In this document: one piece after another, positions 51,297-60,283 of the stretch
How the letters are laid out: each line of letters starts with the position of its first letter
Position numbering within the stretch: position 1 is the stretch's first letter
Origin: Streptomyces sp. AC555_RSS877
GTDB lineage: Bacteria > Actinomycetota > Actinomycetes > Streptomycetales > Streptomycetaceae
Reading direction: 5' to 3'
Assembly: GCF_019049245.1 (NCBI RefSeq)
Contig: NZ_JAGMUK010000040.1
Coordinates: forward strand, 368,149 to 432,148
DNA: 64,000 bases
Program-made: the position numbers and the translations under genes
Notes under the pieces: generated by a model
What the model was told of the DNA's origin: nothing
What the model saw: the letters and a program-made list of their open reading frames with translations, nothing else
The model's database searches: none

Positions 51297-51351
51297 GTGC
51301 GTCAACCTGAGTCTCGTACGGGTGGGGGACGAGGGCGGGAGGTCAGGAACC

Positions 51352-52539
51352 TCAGACGCCCGGTACGTGCAGCAGCAGTGCGTCGCCCTGGCCGCCGCCT
51401 CCGCAGAGCGCGGCGGCCCCGGTGCCTCCGCCGCGTCGGAGAAGTTCCTGGGCGAGGGTCAGGACGAGCCGGGCGCCGGTCATGCCGACCGGATGACCGA
51501 GGGCGATCGCTCCGCCGTTGACGTTCACCTTCTCCAGGGGGACGCCGAGTTCGCGTACGGAGGCCAGGGCGACCCCGGCGAACGCCTCGTTGATCTCGAA
51601 GAGGTCGAGGTCGGCGGCCTTCAGCCGGCCGTCGCGTTCCAGCGCGTCGCGGACCGCCCCGGCCGGCTGCACGAGCAGCGAGGGGTCGGGGCCCGCCACG
51701 GTGCCGTAGGCGCCGATCTCGGCGAGCGGTGTCAGACCCTCCCGGCGGGCGCGGTCCGCGCTCATCACGACGACGGCCGCGGCTCCGTCGGACAGCTGTG
51801 AGGCGTTGCCCGCGGTGATCGTGCCTTCGGGGGAGAAGGCCGGCCTCAGGCGCCCCAGGTTCTCCGCGGTGCTCTGCGGCCGGATGCCCTCGTCGGCCGC
51901 CACGACCGTCTCGCCCCGTCGCCCGGTCACCGTGACCGGGGCGATCTCCGCGGCGAACGCGCCCGACTCCTGGGCGCGGTGGGCCCGCTCGTGCGAGAGC
52001 GCGCTGTACTCGTCCTGCTCCGCACGCGTGAACGCGAAGGGCCGCTGGTAGCGCTCGGTGGCCGCACCCATGGACACCCCGTCGAAGGCACAGGTCAGCG
52101 CGTCCCGGTCGAGCGCGTCCTCGACGGTCGCCGCCCCGTACTTCCACCCCGTGCGGGACCCGCGCAGCAGGTGCGGGGCCCCGGACATGGACTCCATGCC
52201 GCCCGCCACGACCACCTCGTGGCGCCCCGAGGCGATCATGAGATCGGCCAGGGCGATGGCGTGCAGCCCGGACAGGCACAGCTTGTTGACGGTGCTCGCC
52301 GGGACGGAGAAGGGGATGCCGGCGGCCACCGCGGCCTGCCGGGCCGTGTTGGGGCCCGCCCCGGCCTGGACGACATGGCCCATCACGACGGCCTCCACGT
52401 CGGCGGGGTCCAGCAGCGCCGCTGACAGCGCGGCGCGTATGGCGTGGGCGCCGAGGTCTGCGGCGGACAGGCTGCTCAGCCCGCCCATGAGCTTGCCGAC
52501 GGGCGTTCTCGCTCCGGCGACGATGACGGATCCGGGCAT
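51352..52539 (-). CDS. Acetyl-CoA acetyltransferase (thiolase)
   Basis: Thiolase of 395 residues. The acylated nucleophile is Cys88 in VNKLCLSG; the histidine is in NGGAIALGHPVG and the second cysteine in CGGGGQGDA, with NEAFAG between. It cleaves 3-oxoacyl-CoA to acetyl-CoA plus a shortened acyl-CoA, or condenses acetyl-CoA. ATG 52539 follows CAGGAGGT. It lies between the phosphatase and the reductase gene on the same strand, in line with a beta-oxidation-like pathway together with the ligase and dehydrogenase. Confidence 0.93.
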   Translation of the reverse strand: MPGSVIVAGARTPVGKLMGGLSSLSAADLGAHAIRAALSAALLDPADVEAVVMGHVVQAGAGPNTARQAAVAAGIPFSVPASTVNKLCLSGLHAIALADLMIASGRHEVVVAGGMESMSGAPHLLRGSRTGWKYGAATVEDALDRDALTCAFDGVSMGAATERYQRPFAFTRAEQDEYSALSHERAHRAQESGAFAAEIAPVTVTGRRGETVVAADEGIRPQSTAENLGRLRPAFSPEGTITAGNASQLSDGAAAVVVMSADRARREGLTPLAEIGAYGTVAGPDPSLLVQPAGAVRDALERDGRLKAADLDLFEINEAFAGVALASVRELGVPLEKVNVNGGAIALGHPVGMTGARLVLTLAQELLRRGGGTGAAALCGGGGQGDALLLHVPGV

Positions 52540-52568
52540 GTCCGGGACCTCCTGTGGGTGTGGGTGGG

Positions 52569-53174
52569 TCAGAGGACGGCGTCGACGGAACGTTCCGCGA
52601 CCAGGTGGGCGGTCTCGTTCACCGAGTGCAGAACGATCCGTCCCCCGGGCATCCGCCGCACCCTGCTGACGGAGGTGTAACCGGGGTGGAACCAGAACAT
52701 CCGGGGTATGTCGAGCACCGTCGCGAGATAGGTGTTGGTGATCCCGCCGTGGCACACGGCCGCGATCCGCTGTCCGGGGTGGGCGTCCAGCATGGTGTTC
52801 ATGGCGCCCACCGCCCTCGCCCGGAAGGCGTCCCAGTCCAGGTCCGGTACGAAGTCCTCGTAGCGTCCCTCGGCCAGCGCCACCGAACGGGGGTCGTCCG
52901 CGTTGATCTGCTCCGGCGGCGTATAGGGGTGCGAGACGTCGGTGTCCCACTCGCGCAGGTCCTCCAGTACGGCGGCGGTCATGCCCGTCAGCCGTTCGAG
53001 GGGCGCCGCCGTCTCACGGGCACGCTGGTAGGGGCTGACGTAGAGGGCGTCGATGCCCTCGGCGGCCAGCCAGGGGGCCAGGCGCTCGGCCTGGGCGATG
53101 CCCTCGGGCGACAGGCCCGGGTCGAACACGCCTGCGCGGGGGAGGCCGTGCCGGACGAGCAGGAGTTCCGTCAT
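52569..53174 (-). CDS. Histidine phosphatase superfamily protein
   Basis: A 201-residue phosphoglycerate-mutase-like phosphatase: catalytic LLVRHGLPRAG at residues 5-15, then SPYQRARETAAPLE and AAVCHGGITNTYLAT with the second catalytic histidine. ATG 53174. It sits in the middle of a CoA-based catabolic operon on the minus strand, where its role is not obvious. Confidence 0.85.
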   Translation of the reverse strand: MTELLLVRHGLPRAGVFDPGLSPEGIAQAERLAPWLAAEGIDALYVSPYQRARETAAPLERLTGMTAAVLEDLREWDTDVSHPYTPPEQINADDPRSVALAEGRYEDFVPDLDWDAFRARAVGAMNTMLDAHPGQRIAAVCHGGITNTYLATVLDIPRMFWFHPGYTSVSRVRRMPGGRIVLHSVNETAHLVAERSVDAVL

Positions 53175-53270
53175 GAAGGGTCCTTCGGCATGCGTACGAG
53201 TGAGTTCGTACGAGAGTGAGTTCGCACGAGGAGTGAGTACGTGTGAGGGGTCAGGGGGTGGCAGCGGTGC

Positions 53271-54809
53271 TCAGCCGGCGATCGTTCGGTCGGAGTCCCA
53301 GTAGGGGCGGCGCATCGCCCGCTTGTCGAGCTTGCCCATGGCGTTGCGAAGGAGTTCCGGGACGACCTCGTAGGTCTTCGGGCACTTGTACGCGGCCAGC
53401 CGCTCGCGGCAGAACGTGTGCAGTTCGCCGTCGGCCGGCCCGGGTCCGTCGGTCACGACGACCAGGGCCCGCAGCGATTCACCGAAGTCCGGGTCGGGCA
53501 CGCCGATGACCGCGACCTCGGCGACCTGCGGGTGCTCGCGCAGCACCGCCTCGCTCTCCGCCGGATACAGGTTCACCCCGCCGGAGACCACGACGTCCGA
53601 GGCCCGGTCGGTGATGAAGATGTAGCCGTCCGGGTCGACAAAGCCGATGTCACCGAGGGTGAAGACGCCGGGCGCGACGTAGGCGGCCTTGGTCTTCTCC
53701 TCGTCCGCGTGGTAGCGCACGCCGCGGCCCTCCGGAGCCCGGAAGGCCAGCAGCCCGAGCTCCCCGGCGGGCAGCGGGCGGCCGTCGTCGCCGGTCACCA
53801 GGACGTCGAAGGGTGACTGGACGCGTCCCACCGAACCGGGGTGCTCCAGCCACTCGGTGCTGTTGATGCGCGCGACCGTGCCCGCTTCGCTGGCTCCGTA
53901 CGACTCGGTCAGCACCGGACCGAACCAGTCGATCATGGCGCGCTTCACCTCCGGAGGGCACGCGGAGCCGGTGTGCGCGACCTGGATCAGGCTGGAGACG
54001 TCGTAGCGTTCGCGTACCTCCGCCGACAGGGCCAGCAGGCGGGTGAAGTGGGTCGGCACCATCACCGAGGAGGTGACCCGCCATCGCTCCACCCGGTGCA
54101 GGAAGGACTCCGCGTCGAATCGGCCGAGGATCACCACCGGCTGGCCGGCCGCGAGGTGGCGCAGTGAGGTGAGCGGCCCGTTGTGCTGGAGCGGGCCGCA
54201 CACCAGGTGCGGTCCCGGGGGGAAGCCGGGCCGGGCGGCCACTGCCTCCAGGTAGGCGGCGCTGTCCGGCACCGGGCCCTGCACCCAGCGCACCTCGGTG
54301 CCGCGGGCGCGTCCCGTGGTGCCCGACGTGTAGACCAACGGCGGGCGGGCGGGGCGGCCGAGGGGCACCGGCACCGGCTCCGCCTCGGCCAGCCACTGGG
54401 TCCAGTCCAGGGCGCCGTCCTTGGCCGGCGTCCCGTGGACGACGACGGGGAGGCCGAGTTCCGCGCCCGCCTGCCGGGCGGCCGACTCGCCCGCCGGTCC
54501 GCTGATCACCGCCTTCGCACCAGCGTCGGTGAGCAGGTCGACCAGCTCCCGGGCGGTCAGCTGCCGGGAGACGGCCACCGTCCCGACGCCGGCCCGCAGA
54601 CCGGCCAGATGGGCCACCAGCGTGGCCACGGCGTTGTCGCCCAGGACGGCGACCCGGTCCGCCGGCTCGGGCGCGACCTCCAGGAAGCGCCCGGACAGGC
54701 GTGCCACCTGGTCGGCCAGTCCGGACCAGGACAGGCTTTCCTCGTCGTCGGCCAGTGCGGTCGCGTTCGGCAGTTCGCGGGCACGCAGGTCGAGTGGCTG
54801 TAGGGACAT
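53271..54809 (-). CDS. AMP-dependent acyl-CoA ligase
   Basis: Adenylating enzyme of 512 residues. A3 motif YTSGTTGRARG, A5 SYGASEAG, A7 LGDIGFVDPDGYIFITDR and A10 AMGKLDKRAM with the catalytic lysine. The A3 lysine usual in PKG is replaced by Arg. It activates a carboxylic acid to its CoA thioester via an acyl-AMP. ATG 54809 follows GGAGGATCC. It is the first gene of the minus-strand operon and diverges from the acyl-CoA dehydrogenase, so the two share a control region. The acid is unknown. Confidence 0.92.
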   Translation of the reverse strand: MSLQPLDLRARELPNATALADDEESLSWSGLADQVARLSGRFLEVAPEPADRVAVLGDNAVATLVAHLAGLRAGVGTVAVSRQLTARELVDLLTDAGAKAVISGPAGESAARQAGAELGLPVVVHGTPAKDGALDWTQWLAEAEPVPVPLGRPARPPLVYTSGTTGRARGTEVRWVQGPVPDSAAYLEAVAARPGFPPGPHLVCGPLQHNGPLTSLRHLAAGQPVVILGRFDAESFLHRVERWRVTSSVMVPTHFTRLLALSAEVRERYDVSSLIQVAHTGSACPPEVKRAMIDWFGPVLTESYGASEAGTVARINSTEWLEHPGSVGRVQSPFDVLVTGDDGRPLPAGELGLLAFRAPEGRGVRYHADEEKTKAAYVAPGVFTLGDIGFVDPDGYIFITDRASDVVVSGGVNLYPAESEAVLREHPQVAEVAVIGVPDPDFGESLRALVVVTDGPGPADGELHTFCRERLAAYKCPKTYEVVPELLRNAMGKLDKRAMRRPYWDSDRTIAG

Positions 54810-55056
54810 GGATCCTCCGGCGCTCCTGGTTCGCCCTCTCCCTCGCTCCACCGGGTGCACCCCGTCTGCCCAGCGGCCGGGCAGCGGGAGAGGCGACGCC
54901 AAGACTGTAGCGTTTATCAAGAAAGTACGGAACACTCTGACCCGAGACGGAGGCACCCACCCTTGTTGGGCAGGTGTGCAGCTCTGATCCGAGTCTCCCT
55001 TACTGAAGCAGTCATCTGGTAAGTGCCGTCTGGACCCGTGTGCCGAGGAGGTCACC

Positions 55057-56298
55057 ATGCCCCAACCGAACGTGGACGAGTGGCGGGGCGAGGTCCGGCA
55101 GTGGCTGACCGCGACCCTCCACCCCCGACGGGCAGCGGAGACCACCGGTCACACCGCCGCCGATCTCGCCGTGTTCCACAACCTCACGGACGAGGAGGAG
55201 CGACAGCTGCTCGACCGCTGCCGCGCCTACCAACGCGCCCGGCACGAGGCCGGCTACCAGGCCCTCACCCTCCCCGAGGAGAACGGCGGCCAGGGGCTGA
55301 CCGCCGCCCACGCGGCCCTCTTCGCACAGGAGGAGTCGGCGTTCGACGTACCGCCGTCCACCGAGCTGATCAGCGTCACCGTGCGGCTGGTCGCCATGTC
55401 GGTCTCCCTGTTCGGGACCCCGGAGCAGCGCGAGACCTACGCCCGCGCCTTTCTCCGTACGGACCTGCTGGCCTGCCAGCTCTTCAGCGAACCCGGTGCC
55501 GGCTCCGACCTGGCCGCCCTGCGCACCCGCGCCCGCCGGGACGGCGAGGACTGGGTGATCGACGGCCAGAAGGTGTGGACCTCGGGGGCCCAGTTCGCCG
55601 AGTACGGCCTGCTGCTCGCCCGTACCGACCCGGACGTCGTCAAGCAGGCCGGCATCACCGCCTTCCTGGTCCCCATGGACAGCCCGGGTGTGGAGATCCG
55701 CCCGATCCGCCAGATGAGCGGCGGCGCCTCCTTCAACGAGGTGTTCCTCAGCGGCGTACGCGTGCCCGACGGACTGCGGATCGGCCGCCCCGGCCAGGGC
55801 TGGGAGGTGGCCAACGCCACCCTCGCCTTCGAGCGCACCGCCTCCGGCTCCGGGAACCGGCGCAAGGGCGGCACCTTCGACGACGTACTCGCCCTCGCCC
55901 GCTCGCTGAACCGGACCGGGGATCCGTTGGTACGCCAGCGGCTCGCCGACCTGTACGTGCGCAGCGCGCTGCGCGCCGCCACCGTGGACCGCGTCGCCCG
56001 GGCGAGCGCGGCCGGCGGACGGCCGGGACCCGAGGCCTCGCTGACCAAGCTCATGGCCTCCGATCTGCTCACCCGCACCGGACAGGTGGCCGCCGAACTG
56101 ATGGGCGCCCGCATCAGCGCCGACACCGGCGAGCCCGGCACCTTCGCCTGGACCGAGCACCTGCTCGGCGCCCCCGGCTACCGGCTGGCCGGAGGCACCG
56201 ACCAGATCCAGCGCAACCTGATCGGCGAGCGGGTGCTGAAGCTGCCGGGGGAGCCGCGGGTCGACAAGGTGCCGTTCTCCGAACTGTCCGGCAACTGA
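55057..56298 (+). CDS. Acyl-CoA dehydrogenase
   Basis: FAD enzyme of 413 residues. CQLFSEPGAGSDLAALRTRA and VIDGQKVWTSGAQFAEY are the two family signatures, with GYRLAGGTDQIQRNLIGERV at the C-terminus. It introduces an alpha,beta double bond into an acyl-CoA. ATG 55057 follows GAGGAGGT. It begins a plus-strand run with the SDR and ThuA genes, divergent from the ligase. Confidence 0.93.
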   Translation: MPQPNVDEWRGEVRQWLTATLHPRRAAETTGHTAADLAVFHNLTDEEERQLLDRCRAYQRARHEAGYQALTLPEENGGQGLTAAHAALFAQEESAFDVPPSTELISVTVRLVAMSVSLFGTPEQRETYARAFLRTDLLACQLFSEPGAGSDLAALRTRARRDGEDWVIDGQKVWTSGAQFAEYGLLLARTDPDVVKQAGITAFLVPMDSPGVEIRPIRQMSGGASFNEVFLSGVRVPDGLRIGRPGQGWEVANATLAFERTASGSGNRRKGGTFDDVLALARSLNRTGDPLVRQRLADLYVRSALRAATVDRVARASAAGGRPGPEASLTKLMASDLLTRTGQVAAELMGARISADTGEPGTFAWTEHLLGAPGYRLAGGTDQIQRNLIGERVLKLPGEPRVDKVPFSELSGN

Positions 56299-56340
56299 GC
56301 CGCGGGTGGACACCACCCGCAACGGCGAACACCCGTAACT

Positions 56341-56388
56341 AGCGACATCCGCAACAAGCGACATCCGCAACAACGACACCCGCAACGA
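56341..56388. repeat. 16-nt tandem repeat (3 copies) upstream of the SDR gene
   Basis: AGCGACATCCGCAACA twice without change, then a third diverged copy (ACGACACCCGCAACGA). It lies directly before the GAGGAG ribosome site. Confidence 0.7.
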
Positions 56389-56404
56389 CCGAGGAGTGAC
56401 ATCG

Positions 56405-57169
56405 ATGGATCTGGGACTGACAGGTGCGAACGCGCTGGTGACCGGTGCGAGCCGGGGCATCGGCCGGGCCATTGCGGGAACCCTCGCCGCCGAGGGCTGC
56501 GCCCTGGCGCTGTGCGCCCGTGGTGAGGAGGCGCTGGCCAAGGCCGCCGCCGAACTGCGCGGCGAGGGAGCGACCGTGTTCGCCGAACCGGTCGACGTCA
56601 CCGACCCGGCCGCCCTCGCGGGCTTCGTGGAGCGGGCGGCCGCCGAACTCGGCGGACTGGACCTGCTGGTCTCCAACGTCTCGGCGGGCAACGTCAAGGG
56701 CCCCGAGTCGTGGGAGGCCAGCCTGCGCGGCGACCTGATCCCGTTCGCGGGACTCGTCGAGGCGGCCCTGCCGTATCTGGAGGCCTCCGACCGGGCCGCT
56801 GTCGTGGCCATCGGCACCACCAACGCGTCCGACACCGCCCGCCCGGCCGGAGCGAACTCGTACTCCGCCCTGAAGGCGGCCGTCGTCCAGCACGCCTCCG
56901 CCCTCGCCCACGCGCTCGCCCCGAAGGGCATCCGCGTCAACACCGTCTCGCCCGGACCCATCGACTTCCCCGGCGGCGCCTGGGAGACCATCCGCACCAG
57001 CCGCCCGGAGGTGTACGAGGAGGTCCTCGCCAAGCTGCCGATCGGCCGCTACGGCACCGCGGAGGACGTGGCCGCGGCAGTGGCGTTCCTGCTGGGCCGT
57101 ACCGGCTCCTTCTGCGTGGGAGTCAACCTCGTGGTGGACGGCGGGCTGCTCACCCGCGTCCAGTACTGA
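56405..57169 (+). CDS. Short-chain dehydrogenase/reductase
   Basis: SDR of 254 residues. Cofactor motif VTGASRGIGRAIAG, the NNAG-equivalent VSNVSAG, and a catalytic triad that reads YSALK with upstream serine-rich ATNASD. The C-terminal VGVNLVVDGGLLTR is typical of 3-oxoacyl reductase-like members. ATG 56405 with GAGGAG 9 nt upstream. It likely oxidises a 3-hydroxyacyl-CoA or related alcohol in the degradation pathway. Confidence 0.9.
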   Translation: MDLGLTGANALVTGASRGIGRAIAGTLAAEGCALALCARGEEALAKAAAELRGEGATVFAEPVDVTDPAALAGFVERAAAELGGLDLLVSNVSAGNVKGPESWEASLRGDLIPFAGLVEAALPYLEASDRAAVVAIGTTNASDTARPAGANSYSALKAAVVQHASALAHALAPKGIRVNTVSPGPIDFPGGAWETIRTSRPEVYEEVLAKLPIGRYGTAEDVAAAVAFLLGRTGSFCVGVNLVVDGGLLTRVQY

Positions 57170-57172
57170 GTC

Positions 57173-57952
57173 GTGGCGGGCCCGGCCGGCCGCCTGGACG
57201 CCGTGCTGGTATGCGGCGGGAGGTGGCACGACTTCGACTACGCGCGGCTGAGGCTGCTTCAGATGCTGGGTGAGCACCCCCGGGTGCGCACCACCGTCCA
57301 TCAGGACTACGACTGCCTGCCGGCACTGGAGCAGGCCGACCTGCTGGTCACCTACACCTGCGATGTGCGGCCCCGCCCGTCCCAACGGGACGCGCTGGCA
57401 CGGTTCGTGGCGCGGGGTGGGCGCTGGCTCGCCCTGCACGGCACCAACTCGGTGATCGAGGCGCCGGCCGACGGTGGGCCGAGGGTCTTCACGACGCCCC
57501 GGCTCCTCGGGGAACTGGCCGGGGTGCTCGGCAGCCAGTTCCTGGCCCACCCGCCGATCGAGCCGTACGAGGTACGGGTGACCCGGCCGGAGCATCCGCT
57601 GGTCGCCGGCGTCGAGCCGTTCACGGTGACCGACGAGCTGTACGTGTGCGAGCTGCACGGGGAGCTTGAGGTGCTGCTGCACGCCGAGTACACGGGGCCG
57701 TGCCGCGGGTTCGCCGAGGGTGACTCGGCTGCGCTCGACGAGGAGCCCCGTCCTGTCCTGTACCTGAAGCGGCACGGGCTGGGCGAGGTCTGTTACTTCA
57801 CCCTCGGGCATTGCCGTGGCCGGTACGACGTGCAGGACCTGGGCGTGGACGACACCGGGCGGGTGGACCAGGGGCCCTGGGAGACGCCGGAGTTCCTGAC
57901 GGTGCTCGGGCGCTGCGTGGAGCGGATGGTGGGCGAGCGGGCGCAGCCCTAG
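57173..57952 (+). CDS. ThuA-domain protein
   Basis: A 259-residue member of the ThuA (trehalose utilisation) family, which has a class I glutamine amidotransferase-like fold. RGGRWLALHGTNSVIE and GEVCYFTLGHCRGRYDVQD are typical; the amidotransferase cysteine is absent, as in other ThuA proteins. GTG 57173 lies 3 nt past the SDR stop. In sugar pathways ThuA is linked to 3-keto sugar metabolism, but its role with CoA-pathway genes is unclear. Confidence 0.82.
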   Translation: MAGPAGRLDAVLVCGGRWHDFDYARLRLLQMLGEHPRVRTTVHQDYDCLPALEQADLLVTYTCDVRPRPSQRDALARFVARGGRWLALHGTNSVIEAPADGGPRVFTTPRLLGELAGVLGSQFLAHPPIEPYEVRVTRPEHPLVAGVEPFTVTDELYVCELHGELEVLLHAEYTGPCRGFAEGDSAALDEEPRPVLYLKRHGLGEVCYFTLGHCRGRYDVQDLGVDDTGRVDQGPWETPEFLTVLGRCVERMVGERAQP

Positions 57953-58027
57953 GATCTCGCCCCCGCCGCCCCCTTCCCGTCCCTGGGGGCTTCGCCCCCA
58001 GACCCCCATGTCGCGCTTCGCGCTCGT

Positions 58028-58073
58028 CCTCAAACGCCGGAGGGGCTGAAATCAGCCCCTCCGGCGTTTGAGG
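58028..58073. terminator. 22-bp perfect palindromic terminator
   Basis: Arms 58028-58049 and 58052-58073 (ends CCTCAAACGCCGG and CCGGCGTTTGAGG) with a tip of AA. Flanked by two further GC-rich hairpins (GGGGGCTTCGCCCCC near 57985 and GGGGGCGGAGCCCCC near 58085). This arrangement is a widespread Streptomyces terminator/repeat type. Confidence 0.8.
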
Positions 58074-58118
58074 AGCGGGGGTTTGGGGGCGGAGCCCCCA
58101 AAGGTCGGGACCCCCCGT

Positions 58119-59162
58119 TCACCCGTGGGGCAGCACGACCGCACGGCCGTTGATCTCCCCCGCGTGCAGGCGCTCGTACGCCAGCGGGGCGTCCTCGATC
58201 GAGAAGGTCTGCACGTGGGAGGAGACAAGTCCCCGCCGCGCGAGTTCGACCACGTCGATGAGCTCACCCCGGCTGCCCCAGTAGGGCGCGGAGGCGGACA
58301 CCTCGAACGGCAGACCACCGCCGAAGCCGACCGCGAGCGTGCCTCCCCCGATGCCGACGACGGTCACATCGCCCTCCATCGCCACCGCCGCGGCGGCCAC
58401 CGCGAGCGTCGCCTCGGCCCCCACGAAGTCCAGCACCACCTCGGCCCCGATGCCGCCGGTCAGCTCCCGCACCCGGGCCGCCGCCTCGCCGTCGGAGAGG
58501 AGCGTCTCGTGCGCGCCGACGGACTGCGCGAGCTCCAGTTTCTCCTTGCTGACATCGAGCGCGACCACCCGGGCCGGCGTCAGGGCACGCAACAGCTGTA
58601 CCGCGAGATGGCCCAGGCCACCGACGCCGATCACCACCGCCGTACTGCCCGGCACGAGCTTGGGCAGGGACGCGCGGATCGCGTGGTACGGCGTCAGGCC
58701 GGCGTCCGTGAGCGGGGCGGCCTGAACCGGGTCCAGCCCGTTCAGCGGCACCAGATGGCGCGGCGAGTCCACCACCATGTACTCCGCGAGAGCGCCCGGC
58801 GAGCCGAGCCCGGGCGGCATGATGCCGAGGCCGGCGGCGTGCGGGCAGCAGTTCTCCTTGCCCTCGGCGCACTTGCGGCAGCGGCCACAGCCCCATGGGC
58901 CGTACACCGCCACCTCCTCGCCCTCGGACACGCCGGTGGCCCCGCTGCCCAGGGCCGCGACGATGCCGACACCCTCGTGACCGAGCGTCATCGGCAGCGG
59001 GTAGGGGAACTGTTCCTCCGGCCAGCTCATGACCGCCAGGTCCGAGTGGCACAGCCCGGCGGCCGTGACCTTCAGCAGCACCTGGCCCGGTCCCGGCTCG
59101 GGCATCGCAACCTCGACGACCTCCGGGGCGCTGCCCACGGCGCGGTACTGAATCGCCTTCAT
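58119..59162 (-). CDS. Zinc-dependent alcohol dehydrogenase
   Basis: A 347-residue medium-chain dehydrogenase. Catalytic zinc ligands GLCHSDLAV and GHEGVG, structural zinc CGRCRKCAEGKENCC, cofactor motif GVGGLGHLAV. ATG 59162 lies 1 nt past the stop of the ABC permease gene, so it is the last gene of the sugar-type transporter operon. It may oxidise the imported alcohol. Confidence 0.9.
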   Translation of the reverse strand: MKAIQYRAVGSAPEVVEVAMPEPGPGQVLLKVTAAGLCHSDLAVMSWPEEQFPYPLPMTLGHEGVGIVAALGSGATGVSEGEEVAVYGPWGCGRCRKCAEGKENCCPHAAGLGIMPPGLGSPGALAEYMVVDSPRHLVPLNGLDPVQAAPLTDAGLTPYHAIRASLPKLVPGSTAVVIGVGGLGHLAVQLLRALTPARVVALDVSKEKLELAQSVGAHETLLSDGEAAARVRELTGGIGAEVVLDFVGAEATLAVAAAAVAMEGDVTVVGIGGGTLAVGFGGGLPFEVSASAPYWGSRGELIDVVELARRGLVSSHVQTFSIEDAPLAYERLHAGEINGRAVVLPHG

Positions 59163-59163
59163 G

Positions 59164-60282
59164 TCAGGCCTCCTGGTCCGGGGCGGGCACTCTGGGAGCC
59201 TCGGCGACGCCACCCGGCTTCCGACGGCGAAGCACGGCCGGCAGCGCGATCCGGCCGCCCGTGAGGACGAGCGCGACGATCAGGACCGAGCCGGTGAACA
59301 GGCTCGCGGCCCACTGCGCGCTGGTGGCGAGCCCGAGCCCGGTGATGCCGGTGCCGAGCAGGAGCACCGCGATCACGGTGCCCCAGGCGTTGAAGCGGCC
59401 CGCGCGCAGTTGGGTCGCACCGACGAAGGCCGCCGCGTAGGCCGACAGCAGGTACGGCGTTCCCGCGGTCGGCGACCCGGATCCCACGGAGGACACGAAG
59501 ACGACTCCGGCGAGACCGGAGAGCAGCGCGGACGCCACCAGGGTCAGGAATCGCAGCCGGTCGGTGCGTACGCCCTGCAGCCGTGCCGCGTCCGCGTTGA
59601 AGCCGGTCGCGTACAACCGGCGTCCGGTGGCGGTGTGTTCCAGCAGGAACCAGATGGCCGTCGCGGCGAGGACCAGATACAGCACCGGCAGCGTGATGCC
59701 GCCCGCGTCGAGCTGGGCGATGCTCGCGAACGGCTTGGCCAGCAGCTTCACGCCGGTGATGGAGCTGTCGTTGGTGACCATGGTGATCAGGGACTGGATC
59801 AGTGCGCCGGTGGCCAGAGTCGCGATGAACGAGTCGACCCGCAGCACCACGACCACGATTCCGTTGATCAGCCCGATCAGCAGGGCGGCGGTCATCGCCA
59901 GGGCGATCGCGGTGCCGGCGCCGAGACCGGTGGTGACCATGAAGTAGGCGGTCAGCACACTGGTGAGGGACATGGTGAAGGCGACCGACAGGTCGAAGAC
60001 GCGTGCGGCCAGCGGAAGGACGACGCTGAGCGCGACCAGCCCGGCGACGGCGTTGCCGTTGAGGACCTGCTTGACCGTGGTGACGGTCGGGAACGTGTCC
60101 GGCGCCCACACGGAGAAGAGCACGGCGATCAGCAGCCACACGTAGACGGCGCCGATGTTCCGGAAGGACAGGGCGGCCACTGCGCGCCGGCCCAGTGCGC
60201 CCGGTGCCGCCGCGGCGGACACCGCGGGGACGTCCGGTCCGGTCGGCCGGAGCTCCGCGGGCCGGGTCGGGGTGGATGTCAT
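59164..60282 (-). CDS. ABC transporter permease, ribose (RbsC) type
   Basis: Membrane protein of 372 residues with about 9 hydrophobic segments. LSVVLPLAARVFDLSVAFTM and NAWGTVIAVLLLGTGITGL are the matching signatures. The residue block VDSFIATLATGALIQSL is the conserved family core. ATG 60282 overlaps or abuts the ATPase stop. Only one permease gene is present, so the channel is probably a homodimer. Confidence 0.9.
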   Translation of the reverse strand: MTSTPTRPAELRPTGPDVPAVSAAAAPGALGRRAVAALSFRNIGAVYVWLLIAVLFSVWAPDTFPTVTTVKQVLNGNAVAGLVALSVVLPLAARVFDLSVAFTMSLTSVLTAYFMVTTGLGAGTAIALAMTAALLIGLINGIVVVVLRVDSFIATLATGALIQSLITMVTNDSSITGVKLLAKPFASIAQLDAGGITLPVLYLVLAATAIWFLLEHTATGRRLYATGFNADAARLQGVRTDRLRFLTLVASALLSGLAGVVFVSSVGSGSPTAGTPYLLSAYAAAFVGATQLRAGRFNAWGTVIAVLLLGTGITGLGLATSAQWAASLFTGSVLIVALVLTGGRIALPAVLRRRKPGGVAEAPRVPAPDQEA

Positions 60283-60283
60283 G

